From Microbulbifer flavimaris (GTDB lineage: Bacteria; Pseudomonadota; Gammaproteobacteria; Pseudomonadales; Cellvibrionaceae), in contig NZ_LRFG02000001.1 in assembly GCF_001641755.2 (NCBI RefSeq), forward strand, positions 930,001 through 994,000: a stretch of 64,000 nucleotides of DNA. The letters are read 5' to 3'. The first letter of the stretch is position 1. Each line of letters begins with the position of its first letter. Below the pieces are notes generated by a model, which worked only from the letters and a program-made list of their open reading frames with translations, was not told the DNA's origin and did not search any database. The position numbers and the translations under genes are program-made. Shown in pieces: positions 55,654 to 64,000 of the stretch.

Positions 55654-57111
55654 TCAGTCCTTTTTCGGGAACAGCGCGTAATTGACGCCGGCCATGTCCT
55701 CGAGACAGCGAACCACCTGGCAGCTGTAACCGAACTCGTTGTCGTACCAGCAGTAGAGGACCGCATTGTCACCCTCAACGATGGTGGCAATAGAGTCGTA
55801 CACACAGGCGCGACGGGAGCCTACGAAGTCACTGGACACCACTTCCGGGGAGTTGGTGTAGTCGATCTGCTGGCGCAGCGGCGAATGCAGGGCCACTTCG
55901 CGCATGTACTCGTTGACCTCTTCCTTGGTGGTTTCCTTGCCCAGGCGCAGGTTCAGGATCGCCATGGAGACATTCGGGGTCGGGACCCGGATCGCGTTTC
56001 CGGTCAGCTTGCCCTTCAGCTCCGGCAGCGCCTTGGATACCGCCTTGGCCGCACCGGTCTCGGTCAACACCATGTTCAGCGCTGCGGCGCGACCGCGACG
56101 CTCACCCTTGTGGTAGTTGTCGATCAGGTTCTGGTCGTTGGTGTAGGCGTGCACGGTCTCAACATGGCCGTGCTCGACACCAAAGCCGTCCATCATCGCC
56201 TTCAGCACCGGCACAATGGCATTGGTGGTACAGGAGGCGGCGGACAGGATCTTGTCCTCCGGCTTGATCTCGCCATTATTGATGCCGTAAACGATATTCT
56301 TGATATCGCCTTTGCCCGGGGCGGTCAGGATCACCTTTGAAGCGCCCTTGCTTTCAAGGTGCTGGCTGAGGCCTGCCTCATCGCGCCACACACCGGTGCT
56401 GTCCACGATGATGGCGTCATTGATGCCGTGTTCGGTGTAATCAACTTCCTGGGGGGAGTTGGCGTAGATGACCTTGATCTCATTGCCATTGCAGATCAGG
56501 GTGTTGGTCTCCTCATCCACCCGGATGGTGCCGTTGAAGGCGCCGTGCACAGAGTCGCGACGCAACAGGGATGCGCGCTTGACCAGGTCATTGTCCGCCT
56601 TGCCCTTGCGCAGCACGATGGCGCGCAGGCGCAACACGTCGCCACTGCCGGCTTTCTCGACCAGCAGGCGGGCGATCAGGCGGCCGATACGGCCGAAGCC
56701 GTAGATCACAACATCGCGGGCCTTGGGGATCGGCTTGCCGGCACCCTCCGCATCGGCCAGCTCGGCCTGGACGAATTCGTCGACGGACAGTCCGCGATCG
56801 TCGCGCATGTACTTGTTGGTCAGGGTGCCCAGGTCGATATGTACGGGGCCCAGATCCAGTTTGCTGATGGCTTCCAGCACCGGGAAGCTCTCAAATTCGG
56901 AGAGTTCGTTTTCCTCCACCTGCCGCACGAAGCGGTGCGCCTTCATGATGCTCAGTACGGAACGGTTCACCAGGTTGCGGCCGTACATGTAAATACCGAC
57001 GTTGCGCTCGCGATTGAGCTTGCCGATCATCGGAATCATGGCTTCAGCCAGCGCTTCGCGCTCTTTCCAGTCCTTGAAAAAATCCGCGGGCTTGGGTCGC
57101 TTCTGAGTCAC
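55654..57111 (-). CDS. Glyceraldehyde-3-phosphate dehydrogenase, long N-terminal type
   Basis: The protein has 485 residues, about 130 more than GapA, like the Pseudomonas enzyme encoded between nqr and mfd. The N-terminal extension (about 1-130) is followed by the NAD domain with VVIYGFGRIGRLIARLL and the active-site SAASCTTNAIVPVLKA (Cys near residue 340). GTG 57111 was selected because an AGAGGTG site is 9 nt upstream and the sequence becomes conserved (TQKRPKPADFFKDW). Likely catabolic/gluconeogenic. A HexR-like palindrome is about 130 bases upstream. Confidence 0.9.
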   Translation of the reverse strand: MTQKRPKPADFFKDWKEREALAEAMIPMIGKLNRERNVGIYMYGRNLVNRSVLSIMKAHRFVRQVEENELSEFESFPVLEAISKLDLGPVHIDLGTLTNKYMRDDRGLSVDEFVQAELADAEGAGKPIPKARDVVIYGFGRIGRLIARLLVEKAGSGDVLRLRAIVLRKGKADNDLVKRASLLRRDSVHGAFNGTIRVDEETNTLICNGNEIKVIYANSPQEVDYTEHGINDAIIVDSTGVWRDEAGLSQHLESKGASKVILTAPGKGDIKNIVYGINNGEIKPEDKILSAASCTTNAIVPVLKAMMDGFGVEHGHVETVHAYTNDQNLIDNYHKGERRGRAAALNMVLTETGAAKAVSKALPELKGKLTGNAIRVPTPNVSMAILNLRLGKETTKEEVNEYMREVALHSPLRQQIDYTNSPEVVSSDFVGSRRACVYDSIATIVEGDNAVLYCWYDNEFGYSCQVVRCLEDMAGVNYALFPKKD

Positions 57112-57422
57112 TATCAGACACCTCTGCAATATGATGGATAGGCAGGAAAAACGCGGCATTCCGGGCGTCCCGGGCCACGTGGCTGCGCATTATCAGTATT
57201 CCCCCCAGACCGCGCAACCGAGCAAAAAACCACCTAAAAATTGTAGTTAAACTACCAATTTGTTCTGCCTTATCAGGATGATGCGCGCCAGACCCGCTCC
57301 CCACAAAATCCGCCTTCTCACACCGGTGGACTACAGGCAGGACTGCGCCCACGCCTGTTCACCGGTACAATAGCGCACCCTCAGCCCTCCCCCGAGGAAA
57401 AGCGCGGATTTACAAGGCAAAG
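57112..57422. other. Divergent intergenic region, GAPDH/mfd
   Basis: About 310 bases with promoters for both genes and the HexR-like palindrome at 57242-57256. No other structure recognised. Confidence 0.5.
57242..57256. promoter_or_regulatory. HexR-like operator upstream of the GAPDH gene
   Basis: TGTAGTTAAACTACC matches 14 of 15 positions of the HexR consensus TGTARTWWWAYTACA. It is embedded in an imperfect palindrome, AATTGTAGTTAAACTACCAATT (split: AATTGTAGTTA, AACTACCAATT), 57238-57259, about 130 bases from the GTG start. HexR, sensing KDPG, controls gap, edd and zwf genes in gammaproteobacteria. Confidence 0.65.
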
Positions 57423-60400
57423 ATGACCCGACTGAACCCCCTCTCCCCACCGGAGTTTCGCTCCGCTACAGATCGCCAATACTGGGGCCAGCTGCACGGA
57501 TCGGCAGCGGCACTGGCCATCCTCAGCGCCGCCCAGCGCAGGGATGCACCTGTACTGCTGGTAACCCGGGACAGCCAGGAAGCGCACCGTTTGGAGGTGC
57601 AGCTGAAATTTTTTAACAAAAAATGGCGAGATGGGGACTCCACCGACGGCGGCGATGAAGAGCTGGAGATCATCCACTTCCCGGATTGGGAAATCCTGCC
57701 TTACGACACGTTCTCACCGCACCAGGACATCATTTCGGACCGCCTGGCGACCCTCTATCGCCTGCCGCGGATGCGCAGGGGGGTCGTGATCGCCCCGGTC
57801 AGCACCCTGATGCACCGGCTGGCACCGCAGCAATACATCTCCGGCAATGCCCTGCTGCTGCAGGAGGGCCAGACGTTCGACCTGGCCGCCCAGCGACGCG
57901 CCCTGGAGCAGGCCGGTTACCACTGCGTCGATACTGTGTACGAGCACGGCGAATTCGCCGTGCGCGGCTCCCTGATGGACCTGTTCCCCATGGGCAGCGC
58001 CCTGCCCTACCGGATCGACCTGTTTGACGACGAGATCGAGTCACTGCGGACGTTTGACCCGGAAACACAGCGTACCGTGGAAAGGGTCGATACCGTGCAG
58101 CTTTTGCCGGCCCGCGAGTTCCCGATGCACAAAGCGGCACTGTCTGCCTTTCTTGCCCACTGGCATGAGGCCTTCGAATGCGACCCGGGCAATGTACCCA
58201 TTTACCAGGATATCAGTGCCGGGATTGCCCCCGCCGGTATCGAGTACTACCTGCCACTGTTTTTCGGCGGCGACTGCGCCAGCCTGTTTGACTACCTGCC
58301 GGAAGGCAGCGCGGCCTTCCTTCAGGGCGACATCCAGAAACCGATTGAGAACTTCTGGCGCGAGGTCAACAACCGCTACGAGAGCCGGCGGGGGGACCTG
58401 ACCCGCCCCATCCTCGAGCCGGCCCAGATTCTGCTGCGGCAGGAGGAATTCAACAGCGCGCTGAAGGCCATGCCGCGGGCCATTTTTTCCGACAGTGTCC
58501 TGGATGAGGCCGCGGGAAATCACAATTTCGACGCCCTGCCCCCGCCCAACCTGCCGGTGGACGGCAAGTCTGAGCAGCCACTGGCGGCGCTGGAGGCGTA
58601 TTTGATGGAGCACTCCGGCCGCGTGCTGTTCTGCGCTGAATCCGGGGGGCGACGGGAAGCCCTGCTCGAGCTGCTCAAGGGCATACGCCTGGACCCGACG
58701 CCATGCGGCTCCTGGAAGGAATTCCTCGACGGTGATATCTCCCACGGCATTGCCGTTGCCCCCATCGACCAGGGCCTGGCCCTCGAATCCCCGGATATCA
58801 GCGTTATTGCCGAGCCGCAGCTGTTCGGTGAACGGGTGCTGCAGCAGCGCCGGCGCAAGAAAGCCAAAGACGACGCCGAGAACGTGGTCAAGAACCTGGC
58901 CGAGCTCAGTATCGGCTCACCGGTCGTCCACATCGATCACGGTGTCGGCCGCTATCGGGGCCTGCAGAGCCTGGATATCGATGGCCAGCCGGCAGAGTTC
59001 CTGACCCTCGAGTATGACGATGAGGCGAAACTGTATGTGCCGGTGGCGAGCCTTCACCTGATCAGCCGCTATTCCGGCGCCGACGAGGCGCTGGCCCCAC
59101 TGCACAAGCTGGGCAGCGAACAGTGGCAGAAAGCCAAGCGCAAGGCCGCCGAGAAGGTCCGCGACGCGGCCGCGGAGCTACTGGATATCTATGCGCGACG
59201 CGAAGCCCGTGTCGGGCACGCCTTCGACAATCCGGGGCTGTCTTACCGGGAATTTGCCGCCGGCTTCCCGTTCGAGGAAACCCCGGACCAGCAACAGGCC
59301 ATTGAGGCGGTGGTCGCGGACATGCTGTCGGACAAACCCATGGACCGCCTCGTGTGCGGGGATGTGGGCTTCGGCAAAACCGAAGTGGCCATGCGGGCGG
59401 CTTTCGTCGCTGCGCACGCGGGCAAGCAGGTGGCCATGCTCGTGCCCACGACACTGCTGGCGCAGCAGCATTTCCAGTCCTTCCAGGACCGCTTTGCCGA
59501 CTGGCCGGTGAATGTCGAGGTCATCTCGCGCTTCCGCTCCGGCAAGGAAGTGGAGAGCGTCAAAGAACGCGTGGCAGCGGGTAAAGTCGACATCCTCGTC
59601 GGCACCCACAAGCTGCTGCAGAGCGACCTGGACTTCAAGAACCTGGGCCTGCTCATCATCGATGAAGAGCACCGCTTTGGGGTGCGCCAGAAGGAGCGCC
59701 TCAAGAGCCTGCGCGCCGAGGTGGACATCCTGACCATGACGGCCACGCCGATTCCGCGCACCCTGAACATGGCCATGTCCGGCATCCGCGACCTCTCAGT
59801 GATCGCCACACCGCCTGCCCGGCGCCTGTCAGTGAAGACTTTTGTCCGCCAGCGGGATGAAGCCCTGATCAAGGAGGCGATCCTGCGGGAGATCCTGCGC
59901 GGCGGCCAGGTCTATTTCCTCCATAACGAGGTCAAAAGCATCGAGCGGATCGCCCGGGAGCTCGAAGCCCTGGTACCGGAAGCCCGCATCGGCATCGGCC
60001 ACGGCCAGATGCGCGAGCGGGAGCTCGAGCAGGTGATGAGCGACTTCTATCACAAGCGCTTCAACGTGCTGATCTGCACCACCATCATCGAGACCGGCAT
60101 CGACGTGCCGAACGCCAACACCATCCTGATCGAGCGCGCGGACAAGTTCGGGCTCGCCCAGCTGCACCAGCTGCGCGGCCGGGTGGGTCGATCCCACCAC
60201 CAGGCCTACGCCTACCTGCTGACCCCCGGCAAGCGCTCCATGACCAGCGATGCGGTCAAGCGCCTGGAGGCCATCAGCGAGGCCCAGGACCTGGGTGCCG
60301 GCTTTACCCTGGCCACCCACGACCTGGAGATCCGGGGCGCCGGTGAGCTGCTGGGAGAGGACCAGAGCGGCCAGATCCAGAGTGTGGGCTTTAACCTGTA

Positions 60401-60914
60401 TATGGAAATGCTCGATCGCGCCGTGAAGGCGATCCGCGAGGGCAAGACGCCAAATATCGACGAACCGCTGGAATCCCCCGCCGTGGACGTCAACCTGAGG
60501 GTGCCAGCGCTCATCCCCGAGGACTACCTGCCGGATGTTCACGGCCGCCTGATCATGTACAAGCGCATTGCCAATGCCGCTGACCGCAATGAGTTGCGGG
60601 AGCTACAGGTGGAGATGATCGACCGCTTCGGCCTGCTGCCCGAGCCGGTCAAACACCTGTTCCGCACCACCGAGATCAAGCTGCAGGCCAACGCCATGGG
60701 CATCCGCAAACTGGAGGCTTCCGCGGCCCGCGGACGGGTCGAGTTCTCGGAGAACACCAGCGTGGACCCGCTGACGCTGGTCAAGATGGTGCAGAATCAG
60801 CCTGGCATGTACCAGCTAGCCGGCGCCAACCAGCTGACATTCAGCCTGGATGAATCCGGGCCCGAGGAGCGGCTGGCACAGGTGTCGGGAGTGTTGGAGC
60901 AGCTGGCGCAATGA
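57423..60914 (+). CDS. mfd: Transcription-repair coupling factor Mfd
   Basis: The protein has 1163 residues. It removes RNA polymerase stalled at lesions and recruits UvrA. Domains in order: UvrB-homology region (about 1-350), RNA-polymerase-interacting CarD-like domain (SPVVHIDHGVGRYRGLQ, about 500), the translocase with Walker A GDVGFGKTEVAMRA (about 645), DEEHRFG (about 745) and helicase motif VI region QLRGRVGRS (about 920), and a C-terminal TRCF domain. ATG 57423 has AAGG. It stands alone, upstream of csiV. Confidence 0.97.
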   Translation: MTRLNPLSPPEFRSATDRQYWGQLHGSAAALAILSAAQRRDAPVLLVTRDSQEAHRLEVQLKFFNKKWRDGDSTDGGDEELEIIHFPDWEILPYDTFSPHQDIISDRLATLYRLPRMRRGVVIAPVSTLMHRLAPQQYISGNALLLQEGQTFDLAAQRRALEQAGYHCVDTVYEHGEFAVRGSLMDLFPMGSALPYRIDLFDDEIESLRTFDPETQRTVERVDTVQLLPAREFPMHKAALSAFLAHWHEAFECDPGNVPIYQDISAGIAPAGIEYYLPLFFGGDCASLFDYLPEGSAAFLQGDIQKPIENFWREVNNRYESRRGDLTRPILEPAQILLRQEEFNSALKAMPRAIFSDSVLDEAAGNHNFDALPPPNLPVDGKSEQPLAALEAYLMEHSGRVLFCAESGGRREALLELLKGIRLDPTPCGSWKEFLDGDISHGIAVAPIDQGLALESPDISVIAEPQLFGERVLQQRRRKKAKDDAENVVKNLAELSIGSPVVHIDHGVGRYRGLQSLDIDGQPAEFLTLEYDDEAKLYVPVASLHLISRYSGADEALAPLHKLGSEQWQKAKRKAAEKVRDAAAELLDIYARREARVGHAFDNPGLSYREFAAGFPFEETPDQQQAIEAVVADMLSDKPMDRLVCGDVGFGKTEVAMRAAFVAAHAGKQVAMLVPTTLLAQQHFQSFQDRFADWPVNVEVISRFRSGKEVESVKERVAAGKVDILVGTHKLLQSDLDFKNLGLLIIDEEHRFGVRQKERLKSLRAEVDILTMTATPIPRTLNMAMSGIRDLSVIATPPARRLSVKTFVRQRDEALIKEAILREILRGGQVYFLHNEVKSIERIARELEALVPEARIGIGHGQMRERELEQVMSDFYHKRFNVLICTTIIETGIDVPNANTILIERADKFGLAQLHQLRGRVGRSHHQAYAYLLTPGKRSMTSDAVKRLEAISEAQDLGAGFTLATHDLEIRGAGELLGEDQSGQIQSVGFNLYMEMLDRAVKAIREGKTPNIDEPLESPAVDVNLRVPALIPEDYLPDVHGRLIMYKRIANAADRNELRELQVEMIDRFGLLPEPVKHLFRTTEIKLQANAMGIRKLEASAARGRVEFSENTSVDPLTLVKMVQNQPGMYQLAGANQLTFSLDESGPEERLAQVSGVLEQLAQ

Positions 60915-60981
60915 TAGACTGCCCCCTTGCACCGGCCCGCGAGGCCGGCGTCGACAAAAACAGCATCACTGCGGTATCACC

Positions 60982-61746
60982 ATGAGAAGATTTCTGCACC
61001 TGTTCGCGGGCCTCGCCCTCGCCACCGCTTCCGGCATCGCTGCGGCGAAAAATTATGCCGGCACCACGTTTGAGATCGAACTGATCGTCTTCAGTCGCGA
61101 CAGCGGCATGGCCCAGAGTGGCGAGAACTGGCCGGCGTCGCCGCGCCTGGAATACCCCCGGCAGTGGGTCGACTTCAACACCATGAATGGTGACAGCCCG
61201 GTATTGCAGCCGGTCGCCACGCGCCTCGACAACAAAGTCGCAGCGCTCCGCCGGGGCCGGGGACAACAGGTCCTTTTCCATAAGGCCTGGCAACAGGTGC
61301 TGCAGAACAAGCGCAACGCACCGGCCATCCTGATGACCGGAGGCAGCCGCGCCGGTGACCACCACCAGCTGGAGGGGTCTGTCACCATCAGTGTGGCCCG
61401 CTACCTGCACCTGAGCACCAATCTGTGGCTCAGCGAGTTTGGCCCGGCTGCCGCTCCCGTCGCCGACAATGGCATCGCCCTGCCCCGCCGTCCCGTGGCC
61501 GAGCCCGCGCAATTCGACGAGCAGATCGATCTCATGGGCCAGGCCGACCAGCCCCTTTCCGTGGCCGCAATGCGGTCCGAGCCGGCGGCGCCCCTGACCG
61601 TTCCGCGTGTCGCACTGCTGCAGCAGGAGCGACGCATGAAAAGTGGCGAACTGCACTACCTCGATCACCCCAGCTTCGGTGTCCTGATCGAAGTGCGCAC
61701 CGTGGAGCAACCCACGGAAGCCGAGGCGGACCTGACCACCCCCTGA
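60982..61746 (+). CDS. csiV: CsiV family periplasmic protein (peptidoglycan-binding)
   Basis: The protein has 254 residues. ATG 60982 begins a signal peptide (MRRFLHLFAGLALATASGIAAA). Conserved segments: FEIELIVFSRDSG, the LEGSVTISVARYLHLSTNLW strand pair and HPSFGVLIEVRTVE near the C-terminus, as in CsiV of Shewanella and the homologue downstream of mfd in Pseudomonas. It lies 67 bases after mfd. A longer frame from 60850 is not supported. Confidence 0.85.
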   Translation: MRRFLHLFAGLALATASGIAAAKNYAGTTFEIELIVFSRDSGMAQSGENWPASPRLEYPRQWVDFNTMNGDSPVLQPVATRLDNKVAALRRGRGQQVLFHKAWQQVLQNKRNAPAILMTGGSRAGDHHQLEGSVTISVARYLHLSTNLWLSEFGPAAAPVADNGIALPRRPVAEPAQFDEQIDLMGQADQPLSVAAMRSEPAAPLTVPRVALLQQERRMKSGELHYLDHPSFGVLIEVRTVEQPTEAEADLTTP

Positions 61747-61848
61747 TAACAGGCATGAGAGCCACGTAACCATACGGGGCTCCGCAATCCCCTGGTGCCC
61801 TGCTTTCAGGGCACGGAATAATAAAAACAATGGAAGTGCGACCATTCT

Positions 61849-63084
61849 ATGATCACCAATGACGCCATTATTCTCGGCATGCTTGCCGCTATCCTGGGCT
61901 TTGTGTTTTACACCGCCGGTAGCGAACACCGCTTCTGGAAACGGTTTTACCGGTTTGTCCCGGCACTGCTGCTCTGTTACTTCCTGCCTTCACTGCTGAC
62001 CACATTCGGTATCATCGATGCAGAGCAGTCCAACCTCTACTACGTAGCCTCCCGCTATCTGCTGCCCGCAAGCCTGGTGCTGCTGACCTTGAGTATTGAT
62101 CTCAAGGCCATCGCGAACCTGGGCCCCAAGGCGCTGGTGATGTTTCTCACCGGCACGCTCGGTATTGTGATCGGCGGTCCGATCGCCCTGCTGATCATGG
62201 CAACCATCGACCCGGGCATTCTCGGCGTCACTGGGCCGGAAGCTGTATGGCGCGGGATGACCACAGTAGCAGGCAGCTGGATTGGTGGCGGCGCCAACCA
62301 GACCGCGATGAAGGAAATCTTCAGCGTGGGGGACCAGGTATTCTCTGCCATGGTGGCGGTGGATGTGATCGTCGCCAATATCTGGATGGCTGTGCTGCTG
62401 GTCATGGCCGGTAATGCCAAGCAGCTGGACGCACGCCGCGGGGCAGACACCAGCGCCATTACCACGCTGCGGGAAAAGGTAGAGACGCTGCAGAAAAAGC
62501 ATTCCCGCATTCCGTCTCTCCCCGACATGATGCTGATTGCGGCCGTCGGCTTCGGCGTTACCGCGATCGCCCACGCCTTCGCGGATCAACTGGCGCCGTG
62601 GTTCCAGGCCAACGCGCCACACCTGGCTCGGTTCAGCTTCACCAGCCAGTTTTTCTGGCTGATTATCATCGCCACCACCCTGGGGGTGGCGATGGCATTC
62701 TCCCCTGCTTCAAAGCTGGAGGGTGCCGGCGCCTCCAAAATCGGTTCGGTTTTCATCTACTTCCTGGTCGCCACAATCGGCACCAAGATGGACATCACCG
62801 CACTGCGGGACAGCCCGGAACTGTTTGTGCTGGGCGCCATCTGGATGAGCATTCACGCCGGTCTGATGCTGCTGGTTGCCAAACTGATCAAGGCCCCCAC
62901 TTTCTTCATGGCCGTGGGCAGCCAGGCCAATGTGGGTGGCGCGGCCTCCGCGCCGGTGGTGGCTGCAGCCTTCCACCCCTCACTGGCACCGGTAGGTGTT
63001 CTTCTGGCGGTGTTCGGTTACGCACTGGGAACCTATGCAGCCTGGTTCTGTGGCCAGCTGCTGCGGGTGGTGGGCGGCTCCTGA
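61849..63084 (+). CDS. DUF819-family integral membrane protein
   Basis: The protein has 411 residues and about 10-12 hydrophobic helices. Conserved DUF819 features: WRGMTTVAGSWIGGGANQTAMKE (split: WRGMTTVAGSW, IGGGANQTAMKE) near residue 130 and VGSQANVGGAASAPVVAAAFH near 355. The function of the family is not established (putative transporter). GGAAG precedes ATG 61849. Not recognised as linked to csiV beyond orientation. Confidence 0.87.
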   Translation: MITNDAIILGMLAAILGFVFYTAGSEHRFWKRFYRFVPALLLCYFLPSLLTTFGIIDAEQSNLYYVASRYLLPASLVLLTLSIDLKAIANLGPKALVMFLTGTLGIVIGGPIALLIMATIDPGILGVTGPEAVWRGMTTVAGSWIGGGANQTAMKEIFSVGDQVFSAMVAVDVIVANIWMAVLLVMAGNAKQLDARRGADTSAITTLREKVETLQKKHSRIPSLPDMMLIAAVGFGVTAIAHAFADQLAPWFQANAPHLARFSFTSQFFWLIIIATTLGVAMAFSPASKLEGAGASKIGSVFIYFLVATIGTKMDITALRDSPELFVLGAIWMSIHAGLMLLVAKLIKAPTFFMAVGSQANVGGAASAPVVAAAFHPSLAPVGVLLAVFGYALGTYAAWFCGQLLRVVGGS

Positions 63085-63120
63085 GGGAGTCGCTTGCGAC
63101 GGGCAATTATTGCGGACATG

Positions 63121-63144
63121 AAAAAGGCGGGCCAATGGCCCGCC
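63121..63144 (-). terminator. Terminator of the cold-shock gene
   Basis: GGCGGGCC, 3-nt loop, GGCCCGCC, then TTTTT on the minus strand, about 100 bases beyond the csp stop. On the plus strand no T-run follows the stem. Confidence 0.8.
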
Positions 63145-63247
63145 CGGGTGTACCAGTGCTCCTGAGGCGTACAGAACAGTCCTGAATGGGACTGAGTAAG
63201 CAGCGCCTGGCCGGAGTGGCAATTACAAAGAATTTTTTATCGGGGAC

Positions 63248-63463
63248 TCATTCGCAGGGAACGACATCTTCCGCCAACAATCCCTTGTCACCTTTCTGCA
63301 TTTCAAATTCAACGGCTTGCCCTTCATTCAGGGTTTTATATCCTTCGCCGCGAATACTGCGATAGTGAACAAAAATATCCTCGGTACCTTCTCCACAGGT
63401 GATAAATCCGTAACCCCGGGCATTGTTAAACCACTTTACGGTACCTGTAACGCGATCACTCAT
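63248..63463 (-). CDS. Cold-shock domain protein (CspA family)
   Basis: The protein has 71 residues. RNP1 [12 protein letters not shown] (about 10-21) and RNP2 DIFVHY (about 30-35) are intact. It binds single-stranded nucleic acid and acts as an RNA chaperone. GAGGTTGG precedes ATG 63463. The 5' gap to the next gene is 314 bases, enough for the long structured leader seen in cspA-type genes, but this could not be tested. Confidence 0.95.
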   Translation of the reverse strand: MSDRVTGTVKWFNNARGYGFITCGEGTEDIFVHYRSIRGEGYKTLNEGQAVEFEMQKGDKGLLAEDVVPCE

Positions 63464-63777
63464 TGAGCCAACCTCATTATTGTTATTGCGCTGAGCTCTC
63501 TACCCCTGCGTTACCTCTCGGGTGGAGAGCGACAAACGCCACCCCAATATCGGCAGCCTTGCGACTGCTCTCTTGCACTGTCCACCTAGTCATTCAGGTG
63601 TACCACAATGATTCTTAGATAAATTGGCGCCAGTGTCTAGGTTTCTATGTGAAATAAATACTACATTGCGCGTATTTCGCGCAATTTTTCATCAGCGCCG
63701 CTGGTCAGAAGTTGTAGAGCTGTTAAAGCTGTCACATAACACCCAGACATTCTTTCCTGTATTCCCTGCCTGGACGT
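63464..63777. other. Intergenic region, csp leader/MscS gene end
   Basis: About 310 bases. It contains the csp promoter and leader and the 3' end of the MscS-type gene (stop at 63778). No hairpin-plus-T-run terminator for the latter was spotted. An open frame across it on the plus strand has no support. Confidence 0.45.
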
Positions 63778-64000
63778 TCATGACGGCTCCGGAACCGCCC
63801 TTTCCTGCTGGGCTATCTCGGCGATATGGACCGTGGATGTCGGGAAGGCACAGGAGGCTCCGTGAGACTCGACGATCTCCAACACCTTCAACAAAACGTC
63901 CTGTTTTATCTCATGGTACCGCACCCACTCGGTGGTCTTTGTGAAGGTGTAAATGAAGAAATCCAGCGAAGATGGCGCAAAGCTGTTGAAGTTTACGATC
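63778..64000 (-). CDS. MscS-family mechanosensitive channel, C-terminal end (5' part outside the window)
   Basis: The 73 visible residues run IVNFNSFAPSSLDFFIYTFT, then KTTEWVRYHEIKQDVLLKVL and EIVESHGASCAFPTSTVHIA, ending EPS. These match the C-terminal cytoplasmic domain of YbdG/YnaI-like MscS channels (NFNSFxxSSLDFFVYTFTKT type sequence). The stop is TGA at 63780-63778. Channel gating properties cannot be seen in this fragment. Confidence 0.85.
   Translation of the reverse strand, partial: IVNFNSFAPSSLDFFIYTFTKTTEWVRYHEIKQDVLLKVLEIVESHGASCAFPTSTVHIAEIAQQERAVPEPS

Noticed and set aside
55302-55805. Open frames in the region upstream of nqrA
   Set aside because: They overlap the GAPDH gene's end, have no recognised motifs and poor codon character.
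63624-63944. Plus-strand frame near the right edge
   Set aside because: It is antisense to the MscS-type C-terminus and lacks a ribosome-binding site.
1-64000. Possible tRNA, rRNA or other structured RNA genes
   Set aside because: No tRNA T-loop motif with matching stem or rRNA segment was seen on either strand; a covariance-model search would settle this.

Overview
The window is gene-dense chromosomal DNA of a Gram-negative gammaproteobacterium. The evidence is Lol lipoprotein export genes, a porin, a TonB-dependent receptor, the Na+-translocating NADH:quinone reductase (nqrA-F), sthA, DNA polymerase II and a Pseudomonas-type methylcitrate operon. Abundant REP-like palindromes, secreted polyester-type esterases and Na+-NQR suggest a marine polymer degrader such as Microbulbifer or a relative; that placement is inference. 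No rRNA, tRNA, complete insertion sequence or CRISPR array was found.

Layout. 1-4.7 kb: the start of an ExbB-like gene, a secreted helical/repeat protein, a beta-barrel-like protein and comEC. 5-7.7 kb: a porin and a secreted amidohydrolase. 7.7-20.3 kb: prpD, dbpA, purT, a RIO kinase, an M14 peptidase, polB with a LexA-like box, a basic repeat-rich lipoprotein and an SdsA-type alkyl sulfatase. 20.5-28.2 kb: the propionate (2-methylcitrate) operon gntR-prpB-prpC-acnD-prpF, with palindromic repeats in three of its four intergenic gaps. 28.5-34.8 kb: a DUF2062 protein, lolC-lolD-lolE plus a small gene, a membrane alpha/beta-hydrolase and a small secreted protein. 34.9-43.5 kb: an uncharacterised uptake/catabolic cluster (TetR, Na+/solute symporter, TonB receptor, alpha/beta hydrolase, thiolase, acyl-CoA ligase) whose promoters share a 16-bp operator motif. 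43.6-46.2 kb: tandem PHB-depolymerase-family esterases. 46.2-55.3 kb: a thioesterase, sthA, nqrM, apbE and nqrFEDCBA. 55.6-64 kb: GAPDH (with a HexR-like site), mfd, csiV, a DUF819 membrane protein, a cold-shock protein and the end of an MscS-type channel.

The backbone order exbB-comEC ... DUF2062-lolEDC ... sthA-nqr-gap-mfd-csiV matches, from memory, the Pseudomonas aeruginosa PA2983-PA3003 neighbourhood. The prp region and the TetR/TonB/esterase region then look like insertions into that backbone. The main points for a second look are the TetR operator set, two nested inverted-repeat elements with a conserved core but copy-specific arms, prpD lying apart from its operon, and a terminator hairpin inside the 5' end of apbE.
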